DNA of 64,000 bases from Symsagittifera roscoffensis (taxonomy: Eukaryota > Xenacoelomorpha > Acoela > Convolutidae): positions 9,221,842-9,285,841 of the forward strand of contig NC_087071.1 in assembly GCF_963678635.1 (NCBI RefSeq), in the 5' to 3' direction. The first letter of the stretch is position 1. Every line of letters begins with the position of its first letter. The notes under the pieces are model-generated. The model saw only the letters and a program-made list of their open reading frames with translations. It did not search any database and was not told where the DNA came from. This document shows positions 55,401-64,000 of this stretch, piece after piece. The position numbers were made by a program, and so were the translations under genes.

Positions 55401-58400
55401 AAGGACCTTTACTGCGGATTATTGGATAACGCCATAAATATTTCTGAAAAGGTGATACTTCCGATCTTCTCAAACGTTTGGTCACACAACGACTGTCATT
55501 TCTTCTTGACCGAGGGACACGAGAGAAATATCCTAGGAAATGACAATCTACCGAAAGTGGGGATAAACATCTCACAGAAGTGCTTCCCGCATCTCGAGAC
55601 TCACAAGCAATGTAAGTCAATAAATTCTATCTCTCAATCAGACAAAAATAAGGAAATTCTAAACATATCAAAAACATTTAAATACTTAATCTGTCGGATT
55701 GGAAAAATTAAAAACCAGACGAAAATCACCCATTTTCACGATCCCTTGAAACCAATCCAACTAAAAGGAAGACGAGTCCCCCTACACTTACTGGATTCTG
55801 TTAAGACAGAACTCAACAGATTAAAAGATGAGGGACATAATAAAAAACTAGAAAACTGTGACGAAGATCGTTTTATCAAACCAATAGTCATTACTTGCAA
55901 AAAAGATAAATCCATCAAGTTAGCTCTGGATTCAAAGTTTATAAATAAAAAAATATACAAGAACAAATACCAAATGCCGAATATCCACGAACTGGTAGAC
56001 AAATTCGCGGCGCAAATTGCAAATGATTCCGCCACAGTTGCAAAAGAATTTACTAGCGATCAATGCAATTTTAGTATTGTGTGCGGTAATATTACGGGTA
56101 CTTACCAATTTTTAACCGGCTTTTACGGACTAAGTGATATGCCTAACGAATTTCAAAGAGTAATGGATTCAACGTTAGGTTCTATCCCTTTTACTAATTT
56201 TACTTAGACGACATTTTAATTGCTTCCAAAGGAACCTTTTTAGACCACAAGAACTTGTGTTAAAAATTTTATCGACATTGGACGAATATAACTTTGCGGC
56301 CAATGGTCAAAATGCAAAATTTTTCAAAAAGAAATTGAATGGCTGGGATTCAAAATCTCGAAAACAGGAATCATACCTTTATTTGATAAATCGAAGGCAA
56401 TAAAGCACTTACCAGTTTCAAAGAACTTGAAAGAACTAGGATCATTTTTCGGATCTATAAATCAGTACATCAAGTTTGTCCCAAATTTAGACCGCTACTT
56501 AATAAGAAATCGATTTTCCAATGGAAAGACGACCATACGAAAGCGTTTGAGATAAATTAAACAAGAAGTTGTAAATCTAATAGAGAATACCCACTTTGAC
56601 GTAAAACGCAACACTAGAGTAAAAACGGACGCGTCACACAATGATTTGGGAGCTTCCCTCGAACAACTCCATGGAAACGACAGGAAAACAATTTCTTTCG
56701 CCTCTCGTTTTTTTGAACCTGCTCGAGTCAAAATATTCTCCAAACAAGCTCGAATTGTTAGGGGTCGTATGGGCCGTCAAACACTACAAAAATTACCTTT
56801 ACGGATCGGAATTTGAAGTAATTACTGACCACAGAGCTTTACTTTCTGCCCTCTCCCCAAATCACGGAAATAAAACATATTATAGTAGATTAACAAGATG
56901 GGTGGACAGATTGTTATCTTTTAATTTTACAATCAAATATCTAGCAGGAAAGGATATGGGCTTCACTGACCTTATTTCCAGGATTCCATCTGGAAAAGCC
57001 CTCCCCATATCTCATTACCACGAAGAACTTGTAGTGGCAAAAATTAATAAGATTAACAAATCAAATAATCCGTCGGAGAAACAAAGAATTACCTGCTCAG
57101 CCATTGGTTCAAATCTGGAAAACTCCGATTACACTAAATTACGTAATTACTTAATAGCGTCAGTACTAAAACTAATCAACTCAACTTTCCCAATTTGTTC
57201 ATCTAATCACAATAGAACGGAATTTTGTACTTCAAATTGTATTCCAACGGATTATTCAAACACAAACGCAATAACTACTTCTATTTCTAATTCCGCATTT
57301 TCTCACTTCTTAATTCTTAATTGTAGATTAATTAACTCGCCTGTAGATAAAAAAAATTGTAGATACTGTTAATATAAATAAAAGGAATATTTTAATTAAT
57401 CCCTCTACTTAGTAGACTATTTCAGTAGATTTAGATCTTCCTTTATTTCCAGACCACGCCAATCTCGTTGAAAAATACCGTGAAAACTTGAAGTTACCGG
57501 ATCGACCCTTGGACTTGAACATCCTCTTTAACGCCAAGCTGGTAGCTCTTTTGACAGAAGACGACGCCATGTTGAACCCGATAGTCAAGGCACTTCAAAA
57601 CAAAGTGGAGAAGATAAATGCAAATTCCCCTTACTTTATACACTTCACCAGAGACTTACATGAATCCGACGGATTGTTATACATGGACGGTAAACTAGTT
57701 ATACCTTTTACCCTGAGAAACGCGATGATGAAGACACTCCACGAAAGTCATCCAGGCCAATTCGGAATAAAGTAATTGGCCCATTACATCTGGTGGCCCC
57801 ATATTAACAGGCAAATTTACTTTCATGGTATAAACTGCTCAGAATGCACATCGGCGGGTAAGAATTTGAAACCTGTTATCCCAAATTCACAAACTAGTGA
57901 ACTTCCTCCATTATTGGAACCAAACGAAGAACTTAACTTAGACTTCGCCGGACCTTTGGATTCCTATTGGGGGTCAAACAAATATATTAACTTTGCATTG
58001 ATAGATGTTCCAAATTTCCGTCGGCAAAAACTACGTCTTCCACTTCTGCAAAAACAGTTATCAAATTTCTACAGGATTACATATTTTTACATGGTATACG
58101 TATTCAATAAGGCTAGACCACGCGACGTGCTTTACAAGCCAAGATTTTAAATTATTAAAACATTAAAAAACTAAAATAATATTTTGTACAGTAGGTGACC
58201 ATCGTTCCAACGGATTAGTCGAAAAATTGGTTCACACTGTAAAAATTAAACTACTAGCTATATCACAAGAACATCAAAAATGTACACTTCAAAAACCGTT
58301 TCAAAAATTATCTGGAATTTACGATCATCATACTAATCTAAAATCAAATATTCTCCAATTGAAATTCATTATAACAGAAAACCAAATACAATTTGGAAAC

Positions 58401-61400
58401 AAATTGCTTTTGGTAAACCTTCCTTTGGAATTTCAGACAAAGAGAAATCCATATTATCTAAAGAACGGGCAAATGACTGGAACTCGGACGATAGACTCGT
58501 GGATGGATACAAGGATGACTTGGTAGCGAAAAAGAACCAAACACCAGTCGAAAAGGGCTTTGACACTGACTATGCCTCATCCTCGAAAACCAAGACAGAT
58601 AGATTACCTCTCCAACGCCCCTTCAAAGGTAAAATCTTTTGGAAAACAAACGGTAACATCAACCGAGACTGTTTCTAAATGGAATTAAACAAAAGAATCA
58701 TAAGTTCGTCTACTTCGACAGTAGAGTTATCCGACGGAAAAATAATACGAAAGTCGAACATTGCGATGCCTAAATCTATCTCGAATAAAAGCAGACCTTT
58801 TAAAAGAAATATTTCATTCCCTTATTTCCCTAATCCTAATGTTGAAGTAGGTCAGAAGCAGGAGGGTTCGAGACGAAAACCCAAACCGAGAAAACCGCTC
58901 CCTAGAACACGCAATCAAGTAGAACTGGCCCCATCTGATAATCTGACAATTATTTACCCAAATCAGTTCGAAGACAAACTCGCCGGTTGAGGAAGTTGTC
59001 AACCCCTCCAGGTTATCTAGCTTCAGATGAATCCATGCTGATTCCTTCGGATATTTCGGATACTAGCGAATGGGAATGGATAGCGGGCGGTTTTCCCTGT
59101 AGAGATGTGGCCAGAGAGCGTTTTATTTCCGACTCACGCACGACCCATATTCCAAATGGAATTGGACCTAATTCTAGTATAATCAAAATTAACATAAAAT
59201 CTGAGGTTTTAGAGGACATCACTGCTCAAAACGGAGACCAACTTGGGGACCAGACTACTGAATGCCCACTAAGCATTATCCCCGCAAACCGAACCTCTAG
59301 TACACACGACCAGAATGCTACACCACATTTGGAGGAAGAAATCAACAATAAGCCACGGGATCTTCGGGACGATTTTAATCCAGCGGACTCGGACACAGTA
59401 ACAGACTTCCCGGTTTACGAAATATTAGATTCTGCTGACGATTGCACTCCAACTCACGACTCTTCCAACAAACCCGGTAACGTTCCTCCCATCATTCGAC
59501 GCTCTAGTAGGAATGTTGGATCACCAAAATTTTACGATCAAAGTCATTTTATAGATGTGGTAGATTTCTCTCAAGAGATCTCTGGTTCTGCAGCTAACCC
59601 CATCGTATTAGAAATAGAAGACAACACCATTCATGAAGCAGACAATACTACAATTCCGGCGGAATTAATCTTAATTGACTCGGATTCACCATCTCCCGAA
59701 CAAACTTCTACCTCTTCAACTGATGAATAGTTAAGAATGGCAGTAGATAATTTTGGAGACCATTCAGAACTTGACAGTGAACTTTTCAATGCTGAACTCG
59801 AAAACATTTTAAATGACTACAGAAGTTGTAAACGATAATTTAAATACCTATTTTCTTTCTCGACTACTTTTCATTTCACACACCGGTGCTAATCTGTATT
59901 TTCCCCAAGTTCAAAGTTGGAAGACTTAGTGTGCGTAATTTTAGGTGACTTATTAATCCTTCGGATTGATTAATCATTATTTCGCTCTTTTCGCATTCTG
60001 CCTTCATAAAATCCTTCTCATGCAATTATTTAATTTCCATGACATCACACCTCATCACCCATCAACTCTCGGTGATAATTTGTTTTCGGATTTACTACTA
60101 CATATCTACCTTTTTAGATCTTATCTGTCGGATACCGGATAACCTCACCCTTAATTACCTTTGTATTAATTAGTGCTATCGTTGGTACATAGTTTAATTT
60201 CAGTTGCTCACACAGTAGTGTTATAAAAAATTTTCTTTCACTGTCCCTAAAAGGAGGAGAAAGGGGGAGTTATTTCTTATTTACTTATGGGGCGCTAGTT
60301 AAAATTTAAATGCTGCTTAGAGGAATGTTGTGATTCGGATCTTATTGTGCATTTATTGCAAATCTTATTTATCTTAATTAGATAACAGGTCACTCTTATA
60401 TGACTTTCACTTGCCATTCTCTCCGGCGGAGAGAATGATATCTCACTTTTTAATGTTTTAACTTCAGACTAATTCACTTTAATTCCTTATTCTTTTTAAT
60501 AGTTTTAAATTAGAATTAGCTACAAAAAACTAAAATTTTATCAATGACCAAACAAAAAAGCGACCAGATCAATTTTTTTACGAGAGGTAGAAGAAAGCTG
60601 AAAACAAAAAAAGTACAAAAAAATTTAACACAAATCTAAAAAGGAAAAATCTAACAAATGAGCACCGGCTGAAGTTAAAATATGTTGACTGAAAGCAAAG
60701 GAGCTTACCGAAAACAAAAGGAATATAAAAATCAAAACTTAACAGCAAACAGTTGAAACCAAAAATTGGTGAAGAAAAAGTACCTCTAAATTTTTCTTTG
60801 TTTTAGTTTAACTCTGTAAGCTAAACAATTACGTTAGATATCTTGCTTAGTCTCATTTCATAATCATCTTCTTTTTACCATTTCAGTTTTGATATATTTT
60901 GAAATCACTATTGCGACTTTCAGAAACCAGATTATACAAAATCTGGCAATCATAAACAATTTTTTCAATTTGAAATATCCTTAACGCGTGACGTTTTTGC
61001 GTTAAATTAGACAATTTTAAAATGATCAAACAAAATTATTTCCGATATTTTTTTCTTGTTTTTTGAGTTTATTGACTTTCTTCGAATTTTCTGTTGGTTT
61101 TTTTGTATTATTCTATTAAAATTGCCAAAGTAGCTGCTGTTAGTGGCTACGATGATCATCGACTAAAGTTCTAGCCATTGCCAACATCTTCGAATGCTAA
61201 AATCAATCTAATTTCCTTTGTTTTTAACTAAATATAGCAACAGAAGATTTGTTGTTCATGTTTTTTGCGCTCAACAAACGTGAACAATATTAAACAAATT
61301 TTCAAAGCTGATTAAGATTTCCTATTTAAGTTCTGATTACTTGTTTTACTGAAAAAAAAACTTTTCAAACTTAATTTATTTTTCAGGTTCAAATTTATTT

Positions 61401-64000
61401 TTTGCAGATTGGCATCTAATTTCTGTTAATTTCAGCCCATTTTCTTTGTAAAAAGGAAGGCAAAATCTATTATTGAACAGCAAAAGTCTCAAGATCACAA
61501 AAATATGTGATCGACAACTAGTTTCCAAGTTGGAACTTACTTCTTAGATTTCAAAGCGAAAAATTTCACCGGCTGAAGTTAAAATATGTTGACTGAAAGC
61601 AAAGGAGCTTACCGAAAACAAAAGGAATATAAAAATCAAAACTTAACAGCAAACAGTTGAAACCAAAAATTGGTGAAGAAAAAGTACCTCTAAATTTTTC
61701 TTTGTTTTAGTTTAATTCTGTAAGCTAAACAATTACGTTAGATATCTTGCTTAGTCTCATTTCATAATCATCTTCTTTTTACCATTTCAGTTTTGATATA
61801 TTTTGAACTCACTATTGCGACTTTCAGAAACCAGATTATACAAAATCTGGCAATCATAAACAATTTTTTCAATTTGAAATATCCTTAACGCGTGACGTTT
61901 TTGCGTTAAATTAGACAATTTTAAAATGATCAAACAAAATTATTTCCGATATTTTTTTCTTGTTTTTTGAGTTTATTGACTTTCTTCGAATTTTCTGTTG
62001 GTTTTTTTGTATTATTCTATTAAAATTGGCAAAGTAGCTGCTGTTAGTGGCTACGATGATCATCGACTAAAGTTCTAGCCATTGCCAACATCTTCGAATG
62101 CTAAAATCAATCTAATTTCCTTTGTTTTTAACTAAATATAGCAACAGAAGATTTGTTGTTCATGTTTTTTGCGCTCAACAAACGTGAACAATATTAAACA
62201 ATCTTTCAAAGCTGATTAAGATTTCCTATTTAAGTTTTGATTACTTGTTTTACTGAAAAAAAAAACTTTTCAAATTTAATTTATTTTTCAGGTTCAAATT
62301 TATTTTTTGCGGATTGGCATCTAATTTCTGTTAATTTCAGCCCATTTTCTTTGTAAAAAGGAAGGCAAAATCTATTATTGAACAGCAAAAGTCTCAAGAT
62401 CACAAAAATATGTGATCGACAACTAGTTTCCAAGTTGGAACTTACTTCTTAGATTTCAAAGCGAAAAATTTCACCGGCTGAAGTTAAAATATGTTGACTG
62501 AAAGCAAAGGAGCTTACCGAAAACAAAAGGAATATAAAAATCAAAACTTAACAGCAAACAGTTGAAACCAAAAATTGGTGAAGAAAAAGTACCTCTAAAT
62601 TTTTCTTTGTTTTAGTTTAACTCTGTAAGCAAAACAATTACGTTAGATATCTTGCTTAGTCTCATTTCATAATCATCTTCTTTTTACCATTTCAGTTTTG
62701 ATATATTTTGAAATCACTATTGCGACTTTCAGAAACCAGATTATACAAAATCTGGCAATCATAAACAATTTTTTCAATTTGAAATATCCTTAACGCGTGA
62801 CGTTTTTGCGTTAAATTAGACAATTTTAAAATGATCAAACAAAATTATTTCCGATATTTTTTTCTTGTTTTTTGAGTTTATTGACTTTCTTCGAATTTTC
62901 TGTTGTTTTTTTTGTATTATTCTATTAAAATTGGCAAAGTAGCTGCTGTTAGTGGCTACGATGATCATCGACTAAATTTCTAGCCATTGCCAACATCTTC
63001 GAATGCTAAAATCAATCTAATTTCCTTTGTTTTTAAATAAATATAGCAACAGAAGATTTGTTGTTCATGTTTTTTGCGCTCAACAAACGTGAACAATATT
63101 AAACAATCTTTCAAAGCTGATTAAGATTTCCTATTTAAGTTCTGATTACTTGTTTTACTGAAAAAAAAACTTTTCAAACTTAATTTATTTTTCAGGTTCA
63201 AATTTATTTTTTGCGGATTGGCATCTAATTTCTGTTAATTTCAGCCCATTTTCTTTGTAAAAAGGAAGGCAAAATCTATTATTGAACAGCAAAAGTCTCA
63301 AGATCACAAAAATATGTGATCGACAACTAGTTTCCAAGTTGGAACTTACTTCTTAGATTTCAAAGCGAAAAATTTGTTCGACCTAACACTACAGTTTTTT
63401 CAAATTGGGTTAATTATATCAGAAAAACGTCAATCGTAAATGTTCTTAAAGTTCATAGAGCCATCTATTTTTTCCCTTTAAAATTGACAGTTGAGATTTT
63501 GTTAAGAAGTAAGTCAGTTTTTTTTTTCTGTTTACCTGCGTTTATTGACTCTTTTCAAACAGTATGTTGGCTTTGTTTTAATATATTAGCTTAGCCTTAG
63601 TTGTTTACCTGCGACATCTCCTAATACTAGGTTACAGTTTACATTCCAGTAGTGTAATTTTTTGTTCTTTTCTAGGGTGCCTGGTTTCTGGACGACCACC
63701 ACGGGGGTCTGTGGAAATACTGCCCTGGAAAAGTGTTTCCGGTCAACACTGTGCTCAAAAATGTGAAGCCAGGTCAAGATTTGTACGTGAAGGGAGACTG
63801 CTTTAAATACACCAAAGACGTATCTGAAAAATTCTACGGGCAGAAATGGGCAGAGGTTACAGTAGCTAAGGTGCAAAATACATTTTCTCCAAAAAACTCA
63901 TCAAGAATTAAGGTCTAAATGAACAACAAATGTTTACGGAGAAAAAATAAAATCCCTTTTTTTATCATTGCACATTGATTTTTTTCAGGTCTGTGCGATT
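52406..64000 (+). CDS. Gene B: claudin-like paralog of gene A, 5' part (runs off right edge)
   Basis: Exon 1 is 52406-52477 (24 codons, same protein as gene A exon 1, donor GTTAGA), exon 2 is 63676-63870 (65 codons, acceptor TTTTCTAG, donor GTGCAA), and exon 3 starts at 63989 after TTTTTTCAG with GTC TGT GCG ATT (VCAI), cut by the window end. Phases are 0 throughout. Exon 2 protein differs from gene A by about one residue (DLYVKGD for DLYMKGD), with silent and conservative changes, so both copies look maintained. Intron 1 is 11.2 kb because it holds a gypsy element and a triplicated segment; intron 2 is only 118 bp. The same GLWKYC loop signature is present. Expected role as for gene A: a four-helix plasma-membrane protein. 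The rest of the gene is not visible. Confidence 0.75.
52478..53854 (+). other. Gene B intron 1, part before the gypsy insertion
   Basis: Mirror of 23860-25198; no gene. Frames at 52961-53234 mirror those at 24476-24808 and carry the same local repeats. Confidence 0.5.
53860..54077 (+). repeat. Gypsy element 2, 5' LTR
   Basis: Begins TGTTGTGATTCGG and ends ACATTTTATCA. It holds a perfect 10-bp inverted repeat with one central base at 53950-53970 (ATTCTCTCCG, G, CGGAGAGAAT), also in the 3' LTR. Confidence 0.92.
54077..55144 (+). CDS. Gypsy element 2 gag, intact frame
   Basis: 355 codons from an ATG whose A is the last LTR base. The N-terminal region has FWQNH...IPWEDWSDLFHLAM, the middle is a helical capsid-like part (LRSVLYLGLGNEGKRIF...EFWDFLA), and the C-terminal part is a Cys/His region (CMKCGGTFSKGHLAVC, then CTSC and CRSC), a variant zinc knuckle. 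It ends in TGA at 55142, after which the same frame continues into protease. By family it would form the cytoplasmic particle that packages element RNA. The only long intact frame of the element. Confidence 0.85.
   Translation: MAQSNNESNVRGIPSFWQNHSVDPPIPWEDWSDLFHLAMIATENIDIENLLNPSERHHPQPPILENPMDGETDNQRQLRMDRNAQEQRRYDDEESASIKSETKKFNGMRLEEADKKLRSVLYLGLGNEGKRIFGQKFTKVKILQISFKEFWDFLAIAFARKLNVTFERHKLLNRKKRDRESLEQFWDALAEMAKKCDIAAGEEEWIRDIFINNMKNYDIRRKLLTETLPPREALTVALIDEKGILNHLKLTNNFKSNGSSVHKPRSHFNVKTEPTLNIEKSNNCMKCGGTFSKGHLAVCPAKDPTCTSCNYKVNFTRFCRSCRKNVNIVNSQIVDNTDFNPSDIPDVNTDHVDRE
54078..54087 (+). promoter_or_regulatory. Primer-binding site TGGCGCAGTC
   Basis: TGGCGCAGTC follows the LTR at once and is also codons 1-4 of gag. 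From memory, this start is assigned to tRNA-Ser in Drosophila 17.6/297-type elements; the tRNA is not proven. Element 1 has TGCCGCAGTC at the same place. Confidence 0.6.
55145..56264 (+). pseudogene. Gypsy element 2 protease and reverse transcriptase, broken
   Basis: In frame with gag after its TGA, a protease reads IQVDSASPVSFL, with Ala in place of the Gly of the DSG active site. A frameshift occurs at about 55420. RT then reads RVPLHLLDSV...RFIKPIVIT, SIKLALDSKF, NKYQMPN and TGTYQFLTGFYGLSDMPNEF. The stretch that should hold the first catalytic Asp is missing. YLDD is at 56201-56212, but in another frame. Confidence 0.85.
56265..57372 (+). pseudogene. Gypsy element 2 RT thumb and RNase H, broken
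   Basis: ISKTGIIPLF and LKELGSFFGSINQYIKFVP (RT connection) are at about 56350-56480. RNase H begins KTDASHNDLGASL near 56625 and, after a frame change, continues YSPNKLELLGVVWAVKHYKN and VITDHRALLSAL in the frame 56641-57372. The end of that frame is Asn/Ser/Thr-rich linker. Confidence 0.8.
57488..58526 (+). pseudogene. Gypsy element 2 integrase, broken
   Basis: The zinc-binding domain spans a stop at 57773: HESHPGQFG before, then HYIWWPHINRQIY and CSEC. The core starts LDFAGPLDSYWGS; the IDVPNFRRQK stretch is altered, and a frame change leads to GDHRSNGLVEKLVHTVKIKL, the region of the catalytic Glu. Three frames are needed to follow it. Confidence 0.8.
58679..59730 (+). pseudogene. Gypsy element 2 integrase C-terminal module and extension
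   Basis: 58679-58990 reads STVELSDGKIIRKSNIAMPK, typical of the SH3-like end of gypsy integrases, then a basic RRKPKPRKPLPRTRNQ stretch. 58987-59730 is an acidic, Ser/Asp-rich frame containing IRRSSRNVGSPKFYDQSHF, a motif common near the end of gypsy pol. No signal peptide or membrane helix, so not an envelope gene. Confidence 0.7.
59731..60325 (+). other. Gypsy element 2 3' untranslated part
   Basis: No gene. It contains purine-rich AAAAGGAGGAGAAAGGGGGA at 60250-60269, 56 bp before the LTR, and a shorter AGAGGAA next to the LTR, either of which may serve as polypurine tract. Confidence 0.55.
60326..60543 (+). repeat. Gypsy element 2, 3' LTR
   Basis: 218 bp, same length as the 5' LTR, TGTTGTGATTCGG to ATTTTATCA, followed by the second ATGAC. 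The inverted repeat ATTCTCTCCG/CGGAGAGAAT is at 60416-60436. Confidence 0.92.
60663..63375. repeat. Three tandem copies of a 904-bp segment in gene B intron 1
   Basis: Units start at 60663, 61567 and 62472 with CACCGGCTGAAGTTAAAATA and end with GCGAAAAATTT; periods are 904 and 905. Copies differ at only a few positions each. Unit joints read AAATTTCACCGG. The gene A arm has a single copy. All three copies carry CTTACTTC, i.e. AAGTAAGT on the other strand, where gene A has the TIR element. Non-coding. Confidence 0.92.
63376..63675 (+). other. Gene B intron 1, last part
   Basis: Mirror of 21579-21900; leads to the exon 2 acceptor. No other feature. Confidence 0.5.
63676..63870 (+). CDS. Gene B exon 2: first extracellular loop
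   Basis: Begins GAWFLDDHHGGLWKYC and keeps both loop cysteines. The alternative in-frame donor 45 bases downstream (AAG before GTCTAA at about 63916) is also conserved. The frame continues to a stop at 63918 if unspliced. Confidence 0.8.
63989..64000 (+). CDS. Gene B exon 3, first four codons only
   Basis: The acceptor TTGATTTTTTTCAG is followed by GTC TGT GCG ATT, matching the start of gene A exon 3 (VCVI). It stands where gene A has a dead exon copy, so gene B may keep the original exon 3. Confidence 0.65.

Larger units (their letters stand above)
53860..60543 (+). mobile_element. Ty3/gypsy element 2, complete with LTRs and target duplication, inactive
   Basis: LTRs are 53860-54077 and 60326-60543, 218 bp each, differing at about ten positions by eye. 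The 5-bp target duplication ATGAC is at 53855-53859 and 60544-60548, and the uninterrupted site is preserved in gene A intron 1 at about 23860. Gene order is gag, protease, RT, RNase H, integrase and a C-terminal extension. The sense strand matches gene B. Pol is broken by a frameshift at about 55420, a stop within the catalytic YLDD region, and a gap where the first RT Asp should be. No env. Confidence 0.93.
48035..64000. repeat. Right arm of large inverted duplication
   Basis: Mirror image of 21.26-29.69 kb, interrupted by the gypsy insertion at 53860-60543 and expanded by the 904-bp triplication. It contains gene B. The outer boundary lies beyond the window. Confidence 0.9.

Noticed and set aside
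58679-59730. Possible envelope gene downstream of gypsy element 2 pol
   Set aside because: No signal peptide, membrane helix or Cys pattern; the motifs are those of the integrase C-terminus and its acidic extension.

Overview
This is a eukaryotic, most likely invertebrate animal, genomic window. It is strongly AT-rich, its genes are split by GT-AG introns of about 0.1 to 11 kb, and it is crowded with LTR retrotransposons, TIR/foldback DNA elements and tandem repeats. Two assembly gaps of 200 N (15267-15466 and 35689-35888) divide it into three contigs. The species cannot be named from the sequence alone.

The main cellular content is a pair of head-to-head genes for a divergent four-helix membrane protein of the claudin/PMP22 superfamily. 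Gene A is on the minus strand (five exons, 25270 down to 15792, about 445 aa) with the claudin-like GLW..C signature in the first extracellular loop and a long Ser/Arg/Lys-rich tail. Gene B is on the plus strand (exon 1 at 52406, exon 2 at 63676, exon 3 starting at 63989) and runs off the right edge. They sit in the arms of a large imperfect inverted duplication: left arm about 21.26-29.69 kb, right arm about 48.04-64.0 kb. The spacer of about 18 kb holds a Ty1/copia element, a Ty3/gypsy element and a sequencing gap. Because the gap lies in the spacer, a wrongly oriented second haplotype is a serious alternative to a real palindrome.

Comparing the arms shows their history. Gene B intron 1 carries a Ty3/gypsy insertion (53860-60543, target duplication ATGAC) whose empty site is preserved in gene A. 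It also carries a 904-bp segment in three tandem copies, single copy in gene A. Gene A intron 1 carries a 0.96-kb TIR element flanked by AAGT, while gene B has AAGTAAGT at that point, as an excision would leave. Gene A also has two decayed copies of exon 3 upstream of the functional one.

Region by region: 1-1.7 kb has minus-strand reading frames of unknown nature. 2.4-3.5 kb is a foldback repeat. 3.5-6.9 kb is a decayed BEL/Pao retrotransposon on the minus strand. 7.3-12 kb is mostly featureless apart from a Tc1/mariner-type MITE (10295-10873) and a 143-bp tandem duplication. 12.2-13.3 kb holds the first two exons of a small plus-strand membrane-protein gene. 14.9-15.15 kb is a minisatellite. 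15.8-25.3 kb is gene A. 25.3-30 kb is the left intergenic arm with a 2-kb TIR element. 30-47.7 kb is the spacer (SINE-like sequence, copia, gypsy, some candidate exons). 47.7-52.4 kb mirrors the left arm. 52.4-64 kb is gene B.

Apart from the gene A/B exons and the 12.2-kb exons, most open frames are transposon remnants. All three LTR elements are disabled by stops, frameshifts or truncation.
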